A stretch of DNA of 36,282 bases from an uncultured Porphyromonadaceae bacterium. Its GTDB lineage: Bacteria; Bacteroidota; Bacteroidia; Bacteroidales; Muribaculaceae. The stretch lies in the NCBI GenBank assembly GCA_947177365.1, contig CAMWUD010000003.1:1-36282 (forward strand), written 5' to 3'. Both the position numbers and the translations under genes were made by a program. Shown here one piece after another: positions 18,396 through 28,732 of this stretch; within the stretch, counting starts at the first letter, position 1; the number at the start of each line of letters is the position of its first letter. The notes beneath the pieces were generated by a model. It worked only from the letters and a program-made list of their open reading frames with translations. It searched no databases and was not told the DNA's origin.

Positions 18396-19420
18396 AAGGA
18401 CAAAGAGATACATCGTTGGACTACATCCGACTTCTTGCATGCTTTATGGTGGTGCTTATGCATTCGCCTATTCCGTCGCCGGATGCCGATGGAATGATCC
18501 TGGCTCCGTTGAGCTATGTCACGGCTCCGTGCATTGGACTGTTCTTTATGGTGAGCGGAGCGTTGCTCATGCCGGTGAAAGGTGATTATGTCAGCTTCGT
18601 AGGCCGACGCTTCGGCAAGATTGCACTGCCGACACTGTTCTGGACGCTGGTTTATGTGGCGCTGAAACTGTACGACAGCGAGTCTGAAATCAATCTAATG
18701 CAGACTCTGGCCTCGATACCCTTTGCACCGCAGGGAGAGGGAGTGCTGTGGTTTATGTATACGTTGGCCGGCCTGTATCTGCTCGCACCTATATTGAGTG
18801 CCTGGGTAGAGAAGGCTTCAGTACGTGATATCGAACTGGTGCTGTCGCTGTGGGTGGTGACTTTGTGCTATCCGCTTCTGAAATTATGGTTTTATACAAA
18901 CAGCGGTACGACCGGCATACTTTACTATTTCACCGGCTATGCGGGATATTTTCTGGCGGGCTGTTACCTGAAGAAATATCCGGGCAGAATACCCATGTGG
19001 CTTTTCTGGAGTGTGGCGGTATCCGGTATGCTTCTGATGCTGGCGCTGAAGTATTTTGGCATTGTTTACGATTTCTACAGCCTGTTCTGGTATGAGTCGA
19101 TATTTATAGCGGGGCTGGCTGTAGCTTTGTGGCAGACGGTTGTATATGTCGCCAGAAGGAACAGGCCTGCAGGCCGGACAGTTGTCACGCTGTCAAATCT
19201 GAGTTTCGGCATCTATCTGACGCATATATTGATAATGAGGCACTGGCTATGGGATAGCAGCTGGATAGCAGCCATAAGTAATTATGGACTGCAATGTCTG
19301 GTCATCGCGGTGCTGACATTTGTTTTCTCCGCACTTGCCTGTCTGCTGATTTCATACCTGCCTATGTCGCAGTGGGTAATTGCCTGCCATATGGATTGGC
19401 GGAAATCTGCAACAAAATAG
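18392..19420 (+). CDS. Acyltransferase-3 family membrane protein
   Basis: RDTSLDYIRLLACFMVVLMHSPIP; LFFMVSGALLM; multi-TM; ATGA overlap. Confidence 0.85.
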   Translation: MKGQRDTSLDYIRLLACFMVVLMHSPIPSPDADGMILAPLSYVTAPCIGLFFMVSGALLMPVKGDYVSFVGRRFGKIALPTLFWTLVYVALKLYDSESEINLMQTLASIPFAPQGEGVLWFMYTLAGLYLLAPILSAWVEKASVRDIELVLSLWVVTLCYPLLKLWFYTNSGTTGILYYFTGYAGYFLAGCYLKKYPGRIPMWLFWSVAVSGMLLMLALKYFGIVYDFYSLFWYESIFIAGLAVALWQTVVYVARRNRPAGRTVVTLSNLSFGIYLTHILIMRHWLWDSSWIAAISNYGLQCLVIAVLTFVFSALACLLISYLPMSQWVIACHMDWRKSATK

Positions 19421-19441
19421 AGAATTATAAAGAACTGAACC

Positions 19442-20536
19442 ATGAGCCAAGCGCGATTATATAGTACGATATTTCTATATTTGACAATTGTTCTTACGCT
19501 AATATATGCTTTACAGCTGTCAAACCAGAGCTATAGTAGAATCAAAAAAGGAAGCAACAACAGCGTTTTCGCCTTGGTGCTGTGCCTGTGTCTAGCATAC
19601 TGGATTGGAATACGCACGCCATCGTATGAGTTTGCCGATACGGGTAATTATGCGCATATGTTCAATTTATACAAGGCGCATATGCCGGTGAATGAAGCAG
19701 TTGATTCTGAATGGGTCTGGAATCACTTCACGTACTATTGTTCCCAGACCATGAGTGAGCCGATGTATTTCATATTGATAGCGATGGGGTATTTTGGATT
19801 TACGTTATGGACGTGTCGTATGCTGACTCCGAACAACACAATGGTAAGCCTGCTGTTTGTCATGGGTGCATTTTCCTTTTATTCATATGCGACAAATGGA
19901 ATTAGAAATGGATTTGCATGCAGTATAGTATTGGCGGTGATTGCGATGATTGCCAAATCCCGGAAAAATTTGATTCCTGCTTTGATTCTGGCGTTTATCG
20001 CGAGTAATATTCATAAAACCACACTATTGCCGCTGGCGTGCCTGCTGTTGTCGGTATACATCATCAAGTCGTTCAAGTGGGCGTATACATTTTGGATTCT
20101 TTCGATTCTGATCAGTCTGGTCGCGGGAAATGCAATCAATGTGTTCTTTGCAAGTTTAGGCTTCGATGACAGACTTTCCTACCTTACTGTACAGCAGGCC
20201 GGCAAATTTTCAAGCATAGGATTCAGATGGGACTTCCTGCTCTACAGTATGATGCCGATTGTCTTAGGCTATTATATAGTGATTAAGAGAAGGATTTATG
20301 ACCGTGCATATATTATACTGCTCAACACTTATACTCTTGCCAATGCTTTCTGGGTGATGGTGATTCGTGCGAATTATTCCAATCGCTTCGCCTATCTTTC
20401 CTGGTTTATGTATGCGCTGGTGCTGGCATATCCGTTACTGCGGATCAATATCTGGGGTGATCGGCAGGGACTGGTTGCTTCGAGAATAATGTTGGCACAG
20501 ATTGCATTTACGTGGGTGATGGTGACTGTCTTATAG
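19442..20536 (+). CDS. wzy: EpsG-family / O-antigen polymerase-like membrane protein (Wzy candidate)
   Basis: Multi-TM; FALVLCLCLAYWIGIRTPSYEFADTGNYAHMF pattern typical of EpsG family. Confidence 0.75.
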   Translation: MSQARLYSTIFLYLTIVLTLIYALQLSNQSYSRIKKGSNNSVFALVLCLCLAYWIGIRTPSYEFADTGNYAHMFNLYKAHMPVNEAVDSEWVWNHFTYYCSQTMSEPMYFILIAMGYFGFTLWTCRMLTPNNTMVSLLFVMGAFSFYSYATNGIRNGFACSIVLAVIAMIAKSRKNLIPALILAFIASNIHKTTLLPLACLLLSVYIIKSFKWAYTFWILSILISLVAGNAINVFFASLGFDDRLSYLTVQQAGKFSSIGFRWDFLLYSMMPIVLGYYIVIKRRIYDRAYIILLNTYTLANAFWVMVIRANYSNRFAYLSWFMYALVLAYPLLRINIWGDRQGLVASRIMLAQIAFTWVMVTVL

Positions 20537-20567
20537 TGAGTTAAAGGTGCTGGTAAATGATAACAAG

Positions 20568-21308
20568 ATGATACCCAAGATTATACATTACTGTTGGTTC
20601 GGGCGCAATCCGCTGCCTGAATCCGCTCTCAAGTGCATAGCATCGTGGAAGAAATACTTCCCGGACTATGAGATAAAGGAATGGAACGAAGACAATTTCG
20701 ATGTCAATTGCATACCCTACACAGCGCAGGCATATGAGGCTAAGAAGTATGCCTTCGTCAGTGATTATGCCCGCTTCAAAATCCTTTACGAACACGGCGG
20801 CCTATATTTCGATACAGATGTTGAAGTTATCCGCCCGATGGACCATATAATACAGCGGGGCGCATTCATGGGCATTGAAAAGTCTCTTGCCACAACCAAA
20901 GGACAGGGTTGGATTGGCGTAAATGCCGGTCTTGGACTCGGTGCTCCTTCCGGGTTGCCGATATACAAAAAAGTACTTGACTTTTATGGCTGTAGGAGTT
21001 TTCTGGAAGAAAGCGCGACAGTTGTGACCAATGTCACTCAGTTGCTGATTCTTGAAGGGCTGGCAAATGAAAATGAAATGCAGCATGTGGCCGGGGTAAA
21101 TATATATCCTGCCGAATATTTCTGTCCAATGGATTCAACTACAGGTATTATGGATATAACTCCGTCCACGGTGTCGATTCATCATTACACTTGTTCCTGG
21201 ATTGACCATAATTCGCTGGAATACCGGATGCATGCGCTGAAAAAACGGCTGATAAGAATATTCGGAGAAAAATTCATCATGAAAATAGCTTCATTGATAA
21301 AACGTTGA
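20568..21308 (+). CDS. Glycosyltransferase family 32 (DXD sugar-binding)
   Basis: MIPKIIHYCWFGRNPLPESALKCIASWKKYFPDYEIKEWNE; SDYARFKILYEHGGLYFDTDVEV. ATG at 20568 preferred over GTG at 20547. Confidence 0.9.
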   Translation: MIPKIIHYCWFGRNPLPESALKCIASWKKYFPDYEIKEWNEDNFDVNCIPYTAQAYEAKKYAFVSDYARFKILYEHGGLYFDTDVEVIRPMDHIIQRGAFMGIEKSLATTKGQGWIGVNAGLGLGAPSGLPIYKKVLDFYGCRSFLEESATVVTNVTQLLILEGLANENEMQHVAGVNIYPAEYFCPMDSTTGIMDITPSTVSIHHYTCSWIDHNSLEYRMHALKKRLIRIFGEKFIMKIASLIKR

Positions 21309-21327
21309 GGCATAATATCTCAGACCT

Positions 21328-22008
21328 ATGTGCAGAAAGATTGTAAGCAGAATATCACATTATCTGGACGTATTCTATAATAAGTATTACCCGCCGCAGG
21401 TGCTGTATCGAAACAGACAGAGACGGCGCTTGAAAAACCGATCATTCTCACTGTTGACCGGCAACTGCGTTGGAGGCTATCTGTATCACCAGCTTGGACT
21501 TGGTTTTACAAGCCCGACTATCAACATGATGATATTGAATCAGGATTTCAAAAAACTGATTTTGAATCCGGAGCATTATATGAACCTTGTGCCGACTCCT
21601 TATGAAGATCCGAAGTATCCCGGAGTACCATCGGCTCTGCTTGGCGACATCGTATTGCATTTTACTCATTACCTGACTTCAGAGGAAGGCATCGCGGCAT
21701 GGGAAAAACGTAAGCGGCGTATAGACTATGATAATCTGTATGTGATAATTTCCGACATTGACCTGTCGCGAAAAGACATTGAGGAACTCCGTGATGTGAA
21801 ATGCCGTAAGCTGGTGGTTATGACATCGAGGGAATACGACATGGATTATTGTCTGTATCTGCCGGAGTTCAAGGGCCGCGAACATGTGGGTGAACTGCTT
21901 GGAAAGACCTTGTCAGGCAAATGGAAGTTTGAGAAATACTTCGATTTTGTAGATTGGGTAAACTCGGATGATTCAATAGCGCGTAACTTTTACATTGGCG
22001 AAAAATAA
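21328..22008 (+). CDS. DUF1919-like polysaccharide biosynthesis protein
   Basis: RSFSLLTGNCVGGYLYHQLGLGFTSPTINMMILNQDF...YPGVPSALLGDIVLHFTHY resembles the DUF1919 family. Confidence 0.75.
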   Translation: MCRKIVSRISHYLDVFYNKYYPPQVLYRNRQRRRLKNRSFSLLTGNCVGGYLYHQLGLGFTSPTINMMILNQDFKKLILNPEHYMNLVPTPYEDPKYPGVPSALLGDIVLHFTHYLTSEEGIAAWEKRKRRIDYDNLYVIISDIDLSRKDIEELRDVKCRKLVVMTSREYDMDYCLYLPEFKGREHVGELLGKTLSGKWKFEKYFDFVDWVNSDDSIARNFYIGEK

Positions 22009-22814
22009 TGGCTCCCCGTATATCTGTAATAATGGGCATATATAACTGTGCTCCGACTCTTGGCGAGGCATTGGATTCGCTTTTGGCACAGACTTGTCAG
22101 GATTTCAAGGTAATCATGTGCGATGACGGTTCGACTGACAATACTGTGGAAGTGGCAGAGAAGTATGCCTCCCGATATCCAGAACAGTTTATTCTTATCA
22201 GAAACCCTCGTAACATGGGTTTGAACTATACTCTCAATCATTGTCTGGAATATGCTGATACAGAGTTTGTGGCCAGAATGGACGGAGATGACATATCGTT
22301 GCCAGAGAGGTTTGAACTGGAAGTGAATTTTCTGGATTCCCATGCGGATTATGCCATAGTCAGCGGTCCGATGATATATTTTGACGAAAAGGGTGATTTC
22401 AGAACAGGCCGGATTCGTAGTCCGGAGCCTACAGAAGCAGATTTTGTAAAGGGTACTCCATTCTGTCACGCACCATGTATGGTAAGGAGAGAGGCATATG
22501 AAGCGGTCGGAGGTTATTCGGTCGACAATAAATTGCTTCGGGTCGAGGACTATCATTTATGGCTTAAAATGTATCTGGCGGGATATCGTGGTTATAGGCT
22601 AAGTAATCCTATATATAAAATGAGGGACAATCGTGAGGCCATGGTCAGACGGACTTTTAGAAACCGGATCAATGAAATGTATGTGAAGCATCTTTGCATC
22701 AAGAAGTTCAAACTGTCGAAGCTGCAATATATGCATCTGCTTGTGCCAATGCTGAAGGCTTGCTGTCCCAATAGACTCGCCATGTTGCTTCGAAAACTTA
22801 TGAGCGTGTCTTGA
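22008..22814 (+). CDS. Glycosyltransferase family 2
   Basis: ISVIMGIYNCAPTLGEALDSLLAQTCQDFKVIMCDDGSTDNT; MDGDDIS. Confidence 0.9.
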   Translation: MAPRISVIMGIYNCAPTLGEALDSLLAQTCQDFKVIMCDDGSTDNTVEVAEKYASRYPEQFILIRNPRNMGLNYTLNHCLEYADTEFVARMDGDDISLPERFELEVNFLDSHADYAIVSGPMIYFDEKGDFRTGRIRSPEPTEADFVKGTPFCHAPCMVRREAYEAVGGYSVDNKLLRVEDYHLWLKMYLAGYRGYRLSNPIYKMRDNREAMVRRTFRNRINEMYVKHLCIKKFKLSKLQYMHLLVPMLKACCPNRLAMLLRKLMSVS

Positions 22815-22858
22815 GCTGCAAAGTTAACTATCAATTATTTAATGAATTGACGGTTGTT

Positions 22859-24076
22859 ATGGATAAGACAATAAAGATAATACGTGCCTGCACGGTACCG
22901 GCCTCGCTGGGTTTTGTCAAGGGCATGATTCCGGATTTGGTAAAGAAATATGAGGTAGTGCTCTTATCTTCACCAGGGGCAAATTGGAAAGAGTTGGACG
23001 AAGTAATCCATCTTGTCAGATGTAAAAAAATCAATATGTCACGGCGGATAGACATATGGAGCGATTTGAAATCGCTTTATCGCCTGTGGCGGATGTTCCG
23101 GCGTGAACGCCCCAGGATGGTTCATTCCATGACCCCCAAGGCCGGACTGCTTTGTATGCTCGCGTCTCGGCTGGCAGGTGTGCCGGTCAGAATTCATACA
23201 TTTACCGGATTGGTCTTCCCCACATCGACGGGTTTGAAAAGACGCGTATTGATGGCCACGGATAAGATTACATGCGCGGCAGCAACCCATATAATTCCTG
23301 AGGGCGAAGGGGTGAGACGCGACCTGCTTGAAAACGGTATCACCAAGAAGGATATACATGTTCTTGGCTATGGCAATTGTCAAGGGATTGACCTTGACCG
23401 CTTTAATCCTGAACTGCATTATGACGTAGATGAATACTCCGGCGCAGAGTCTCTGCCTAAATTGTTTGAAGAGGAAAGCCCGGAGGAGTTCGCAAAGAAT
23501 CAGTATCTGAAACCGGTGTCAAGACCCGATATGGTTACTTTTATTGCCATAGGACGACTTGTCGGAGACAAAGGAATAAATGAACTTGTATACGCTTTTC
23601 AAAAGTTAAACAGTGAGTTTCCGAAAACAAGGCTCATTCTTCTCGGACCCACAGAGAGTGGGATAGACCCTTTGAAGCAGGAAACAATGGAGACAATCCG
23701 GAGTCACCGACATATTGAAGCAGTAGGTCTCCAATATGATATCAGACCATGGCTGTCTGTATCCGACTGTGCCGTACTGGCCAGTTACCGCGAGGGCTTT
23801 CCGAATGCCGTCATTGAGGCCGGTGCCATGGGGCTGCCTCAGATTGTAACGGACATCAACGGTGCCAACGAGATAATCGTCGAAGGTGAAAACGGCACGA
23901 TTGTTCCGCCGCGCGATGCTGAGGCTCTGTTTGATGCAATGAAACGTATGGTAGAGGATTCCGAATGGCGTCAGCGTCTTGCCTTGAAGGCCAGACAGAT
24001 GGTGGCATCTCGCTACGACCAGCATTATGTGCGCAGGTGCCTATATGAGTTTTATGACAAGGTTCTTGGTAATTGA
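22859..24076 (+). CDS. Glycosyltransferase family 4
   Basis: VHSMTPKAGLLCMLASRLAGVPVRIHTFTG; IGRLVGDKGINELVYAF; SYREGFPNAVIEAGAMGLPQIVTDINGANEII. ATG at 22859 preferred. Confidence 0.9.
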   Translation: MDKTIKIIRACTVPASLGFVKGMIPDLVKKYEVVLLSSPGANWKELDEVIHLVRCKKINMSRRIDIWSDLKSLYRLWRMFRRERPRMVHSMTPKAGLLCMLASRLAGVPVRIHTFTGLVFPTSTGLKRRVLMATDKITCAAATHIIPEGEGVRRDLLENGITKKDIHVLGYGNCQGIDLDRFNPELHYDVDEYSGAESLPKLFEEESPEEFAKNQYLKPVSRPDMVTFIAIGRLVGDKGINELVYAFQKLNSEFPKTRLILLGPTESGIDPLKQETMETIRSHRHIEAVGLQYDIRPWLSVSDCAVLASYREGFPNAVIEAGAMGLPQIVTDINGANEIIVEGENGTIVPPRDAEALFDAMKRMVEDSEWRQRLALKARQMVASRYDQHYVRRCLYEFYDKVLGN

Positions 24077-24088
24077 AAAGTTGAAATT

Positions 24089-24760
24089 ATGTACAGACAC
24101 TTTTTTAAAAGATTTCTTGATTTTACGCTCACATTCGTTGGGCTTATCTGCATTTCTCCGATATTTCTTGTTTTGTGCATTCTGGTCAGACTTAAGCTTG
24201 GGTCACCAATATTCTTCAGGCAGATGCGCATCGGCAGGAATGACCGTCCGTTCATGATGATAAAATTCCGCACGATGACCGATGCACGCGACAAGGATGG
24301 AAATCTTTTGCCGGATACAGACAGGTTTACAAAATTTGGCGATTTTCTGCGAAACAGCAGTCTGGATGAGTTACCGGAGCTGCTCAATGTGCTGAAGGGC
24401 GATATGTCGCTTGTTGGACCACGCCCGCTATATCCGATTTACTTACCATATTATACAAGGGAAGAGTCGCGACGTCATGATGTGCGTGGCGGAATTACCG
24501 GACTGGCTCAGATTAATGGCCGCGCACTCTGCCGGTGGAAAGACCGTTTTGCATACGATGTGCGGTATGTCGATGAATTGTCGTTCACAAACGATGTGAG
24601 AATTTTATGGCGGACATTCTTCAAGGTCGCGGCAAAGGATGATATAGGAGTTCCGTCGGTTACCGATGAAGGCGGACTGCATGTTTTGCGCGAAGTGCAG
24701 CAACCTGAAAAAGTCCGAATAGTAGAACAAATGCTTGCCAAGAGCAATAACCGGCTCTAA
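24089..24760 (+). CDS. Polyprenyl-phosphate sugar-1-phosphate transferase (PglC/WcaJ-type bacterial sugar transferase)
   Basis: FKRFLDFTLTFVGLICISPIFLVL; KFRTMTDARD; SLDELPELLNVLKGDMSLVGPRPL; RGGITGLAQINGR. Confidence 0.92.
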   Translation: MYRHFFKRFLDFTLTFVGLICISPIFLVLCILVRLKLGSPIFFRQMRIGRNDRPFMMIKFRTMTDARDKDGNLLPDTDRFTKFGDFLRNSSLDELPELLNVLKGDMSLVGPRPLYPIYLPYYTREESRRHDVRGGITGLAQINGRALCRWKDRFAYDVRYVDELSFTNDVRILWRTFFKVAAKDDIGVPSVTDEGGLHVLREVQQPEKVRIVEQMLAKSNNRL

Positions 24761-25840
24761 ATGAAGATGACCATAAACTGGGAAGTAGGCAGCACCTGGT
24801 ATGCCGATGATTTTAAATCAGACGGTAAGATGCCGGAGTATATGGAACGGATTGTTCCATCCAGCGAGCTGACCTTGTTGTCGACCTGCCGTAGCGCAAT
24901 ATCCATTGTTTTGGACAGGATTCCGATGGGTAGGCGTGCACTTGTACCTTCATTTACCTGCCATAGTGTTGTTGAGCCTTTTGTCAAGGCTGGATATGAC
25001 GTCAGACCGTATCCTCTCAAGGAAAACCTTGAGATAGACATTTGCGGTCTATCGGAACTTGTCGATTGCTTCCGTCCGGATGTAATACTGATTCATGGCT
25101 ACTTCGGATTCGATACAGTAGGGAATGCCTCGGCATATCTGGAACTGTGCAGGAACAGGGGCATAGTTGTGATTGAGGATCGGACGCAAACCATGTTTTC
25201 AACTTTCCGACGTCCTGTGGCTGACTATGTCACAGGCAGTATCAGAAAGTGGCTTCCTGTGCCGGACGGAGCTTTTTTGTCGGGTCTCAGTATTGACGGC
25301 TTGTCAGAAGACGAGTTGCTGGTGACTGCAAAAATAGAGGCCATGCAAGAAAAATGCCGATATATCTTCGCAGGCGAAGGCAGGAAAGAAGATTTCATGC
25401 CGAAATTTGCCGAGGCAGAGAGAATACTTGATTCCCGTACAGAAGCACATGCAATTTCAGGATTTACAATGTCGGCTCTCGGTGGCCTGGATATAGAAGC
25501 TCTTGCTCTTAGCAGAAGAAACAACTACAACGCTCTGACTTCAAGGCTGGCTCTGCATCCTGAGATTTCGCTCATATTTCCCCGTGCAACAGACAGCGAT
25601 GTTCCTTTCCTGTTGCCGCTATATATCAGCGAAGGACGGAAAGACTTTCAGAGTTTTATGGCCCGCCACAATGTGTACCCGACAATTATATGGACTTGTC
25701 CTGCCGAACTGGAGCAGGGGCTTGATCCGGTTGGTCGCCATATTTACGACAATATATTGTGCTTTCATGTTGATCAGCGCTACGGGGTCGATGACATGAA
25801 CCATGTGGCAGATATAATCGATTCATATTTTGAACAATAA
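24761..25840 (+). CDS. DegT/DnrJ-like PLP-dependent protein (divergent)
   Basis: LLSTCRSAISIVLDRIPMGRRALVPSFTCHSVVEPFVKAGYDVRPYPL; IVVIEDRTQTMFS; SIRKWLPVPDGAFL keeps a candidate Schiff-base Lys. Confidence 0.65.
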   Translation: MKMTINWEVGSTWYADDFKSDGKMPEYMERIVPSSELTLLSTCRSAISIVLDRIPMGRRALVPSFTCHSVVEPFVKAGYDVRPYPLKENLEIDICGLSELVDCFRPDVILIHGYFGFDTVGNASAYLELCRNRGIVVIEDRTQTMFSTFRRPVADYVTGSIRKWLPVPDGAFLSGLSIDGLSEDELLVTAKIEAMQEKCRYIFAGEGRKEDFMPKFAEAERILDSRTEAHAISGFTMSALGGLDIEALALSRRNNYNALTSRLALHPEISLIFPRATDSDVPFLLPLYISEGRKDFQSFMARHNVYPTIIWTCPAELEQGLDPVGRHIYDNILCFHVDQRYGVDDMNHVADIIDSYFEQ

Positions 25841-25843
25841 ATA

Positions 25844-26989
25844 ATGATGACTAATAACCGACTGATGATACTCGGCACGAACGAGTATCAGAATCCTCTT
25901 ATACTCCGCGCCAAAGAGCTGGGCTATGAAACCCATGTGTTTGGATGGCCGCACGGAGAGATAGGGGAGACTACAGCAGATGTTTACCATCCGGTGAATA
26001 TACTTGATTACGATTTGTTATGGGAGGAGTGCCGTAAACTGAATCCATGTGGTGTCGCATCCGTATGCTCTGAGCTTGCCATGCATCCTATGAACTATCT
26101 CTTGCGTAAGATGGGAATACCTTGCAATTCAGTAGAAACTGAAACTATAACAACCAACAAGTATCTGATGCGTAAGGCTATGAAGGAGGGCGGGGTGGAT
26201 AGCCCGAATTTCATTCTTGTAAAAAAAGGTCAGGACATAGCCGATATTGAGAAATCGGTTGCCGCTTTCACATATCCTCTCATCATAAAGCCTTGCGACC
26301 TTAGCTCAAGCCGTGGCGTATACAAAATTGAAAGTCCTGCTATGCTTCAGCATGGTGTGGATTATGCTATGGAATGGTCGAAAACCGGAGAGGCTATACT
26401 TGAGGAGTTTATCGACGGGCCTGAATACAGCGGAGAAAGCATTGCCTACAGAGGTGAATACAAGCTACTGGCCATAACGGAGAAATCCACAACTGGAGCG
26501 CCGCATTTTGTGGAGACCGGGCACAGGCAACCGGCAAGGCTTTCGGCGGAAATGACTAAGAAAGTTGAGGAGATTCTATTCAAAGCGTTCAGGTCGCTGA
26601 ATATTGAATATGGAGCTATTCATCCGGAGTTTCGTATTACACCGGATGGCAGAATCCTATTTATGGAAATAGCCACCCGTATGGGCGGTGACTGTATCGG
26701 CACGGATTTGGTGCCGCTTTCTTCCGGCTATGATTTCCTTGGCATGGTGATAGACATATGTTGCGGCAAGGCGCCTTCATTCAGGAAGATACGCCCCCCT
26801 ATGGTGGCTTGCAACCATTATATCATGACAGCCGAAGATCTTACGGAATTCAACAATCTGATGGTGTCCGCTCCTGAAAAAGTATGGCGGCACAGCGAAA
26901 TGAAGCCTGTTTCAGATTCGCCAGTTTTAAAAAGTGCTGACAGAGCAGGATACTACATAACAATAGATGAACTGGACAATACGCTATGA
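25844..26989 (+). CDS. ATP-grasp domain protein
   Basis: MILGTNEYQNPLILRAKELGYETHVFGW; TNKYLMRKAMKEGGVDSPNF; PLIIKPCDLSSSRGVYKI; ILFMEIATRMGGDCIG. Confidence 0.88.
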   Translation: MMTNNRLMILGTNEYQNPLILRAKELGYETHVFGWPHGEIGETTADVYHPVNILDYDLLWEECRKLNPCGVASVCSELAMHPMNYLLRKMGIPCNSVETETITTNKYLMRKAMKEGGVDSPNFILVKKGQDIADIEKSVAAFTYPLIIKPCDLSSSRGVYKIESPAMLQHGVDYAMEWSKTGEAILEEFIDGPEYSGESIAYRGEYKLLAITEKSTTGAPHFVETGHRQPARLSAEMTKKVEEILFKAFRSLNIEYGAIHPEFRITPDGRILFMEIATRMGGDCIGTDLVPLSSGYDFLGMVIDICCGKAPSFRKIRPPMVACNHYIMTAEDLTEFNNLMVSAPEKVWRHSEMKPVSDSPVLKSADRAGYYITIDELDNTL

Positions 26990-28317
26990 GGCTGCTTGAA
27001 GTTTTTAGAAGTAAGGCTTTCTGGTGGATGGATGGCTTCAGAGGTGGTAGAATACGCAAGTATCTGGACACTCTGACGAAAATCGAGGGTTCAGGAGATG
27101 TTTCTGAATCTGACCTGGCAGCTTACCATAAAGCGCGGTTAACAGAGCTGCTTGAACATTGTGTCAGAACAGTTCCGGCATATTCGGGCTTGAATCCCGA
27201 TTCATTGGACAGTTGGCCGGTTATAAACAAAATGACCTTAAAGGATGGCGGAGACAGATATCTTTCGACTGCATTCAATAAGGAAGGTCTCATTCCGATG
27301 TCAACGAGCGGGTCTACCGGCACTCCTTTCACGTGTCTTCAGAATGTCGATAAAAAACGACATGTGAATGCTGAGGTTCTGTTTTACAACGGTTTGACAG
27401 GGTTTGAAATCGGAAGAAAAATCATATATTTCAGGTCAGTCGTCAGCGAGGTCAGCAAATCGAGATTGCAGCAGTTCATGCAGAATATAAATCTGATAGA
27501 TTGCAGTGATCTCAGTGATGAGGGAATACGCACAAAAATCAGACAAATAAAAAAGCTTTCAAGAAACGGAGGCGCAATGATTCTGAGCTATGCATCAACA
27601 CTTGATGCCTTCTGCCGATATTTTGAAAAATATGGAACTGCAGAGGCCGAGGGATGCCGGATATATGGAATAGTATCCGGTTCGGAGATGTTGAAGGATT
27701 CGACCAGAAATGTGCTTGCCAAGGCCTTTGGCTGCAAGGTGGTTTCGCGATATGCGAATGAAGAGAATGGCTTCATCGGTCAGGATGGTATCGAGAATAA
27801 TGTATTTGCCCATAACCGTGCCCATTATTTCGTGGAGATACTGAAATTTGATTCTGATAATTCGGTTGAACCCGGTGAGGTGGGGCGCATTGTGTTGACT
27901 GACCTATACAATTATTCAATGCCGATGGTGCGTTATGACACCGGAGATGTCGGAGCTTGGCGCGAAATCAATGTAAATGGTATGGTTCGTCTTGCTATAG
28001 GCGATTTTGGCGGTCGTCGTGTAGATATGATATATGATACCGGCGGTAATATATTATCACCACATTCGATAACGAACTATATGTGGGAATATAATGAAGT
28101 TGTCCGGCAGTTCCAATTCGTTCAGCGCGACCGAGACGAATATACTCTCCGGCTCAACCTGTCAAAAGAATTCGATACTGAATGCCTTATCGCAGGGTTG
28201 CATAAAATTGTAGGTAATGATGCCCGGATTTATGTTGAAAAATGTGATGAGATACCGGTGCTTGCATCCGGTAAAAGAAGATATATAGTCAACCTCATGA
28301 ACTCACTGTCAAGATGA
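26986..28317 (+). CDS. CapK / PaaK-like adenylate-forming enzyme
   Basis: P-loop STSGSTGTPFTCLQN; YGIVSGSEML; MPMVRYDTGDVG. Confidence 0.85.
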   Translation: MRLLEVFRSKAFWWMDGFRGGRIRKYLDTLTKIEGSGDVSESDLAAYHKARLTELLEHCVRTVPAYSGLNPDSLDSWPVINKMTLKDGGDRYLSTAFNKEGLIPMSTSGSTGTPFTCLQNVDKKRHVNAEVLFYNGLTGFEIGRKIIYFRSVVSEVSKSRLQQFMQNINLIDCSDLSDEGIRTKIRQIKKLSRNGGAMILSYASTLDAFCRYFEKYGTAEAEGCRIYGIVSGSEMLKDSTRNVLAKAFGCKVVSRYANEENGFIGQDGIENNVFAHNRAHYFVEILKFDSDNSVEPGEVGRIVLTDLYNYSMPMVRYDTGDVGAWREINVNGMVRLAIGDFGGRRVDMIYDTGGNILSPHSITNYMWEYNEVVRQFQFVQRDRDEYTLRLNLSKEFDTECLIAGLHKIVGNDARIYVEKCDEIPVLASGKRRYIVNLMNSLSR

Positions 28318-28732
28318 TATTCCTCGGTGATTTGGCATGCCCGGCCGAGAAGGTGTCGGCTTTTATTGTCTGGGCAACTTCTATCTGCCTTCGGGGATAT
28401 ATTTCGGGGGCAGGCTTGTATACCCGGACAGCTCCAAGCATACTATAGGTCTGCGGATTGAGAATGATAATACAGATGTATTGCATTTCGAAACCGATAT
28501 GTCGGAACCTGTTCGGTATGTTGGTGCGGAGCCGATAATGGATGCTGCATCATCAAGCATATTGGATCTTGAGTCTTATACAAGAGTATTCAGAAGGCAA
28601 CGCTCCAAAAAATTGCTGGTGCCTGTATTTAAGTCATATACAGGCCTTGGGTTTGAGCTAAATAATAGGTGGGCAATATATAGGATAAAGTTAATAAAAC
28701 GAATATCAAAAATCATAGATAAACTGAGATGA
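28314..28732 (+). pseudogene. Internally deleted, frame-disrupted CapA-like (PGA_cap metallophosphatase) gene
   Basis: ATG at 28314 (ATGA-coupled to capK) reads MIFLGDLACPAEKVSAFI, a CapA-like start. The other frame (28337 ORF) reads YCLGNFYLPSGIYFGGRLVYPDSSKHTIGLRI, the CapA C-terminal LGNF region. The catalytic middle is absent and the two parts are in different frames. Confidence 0.7.
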
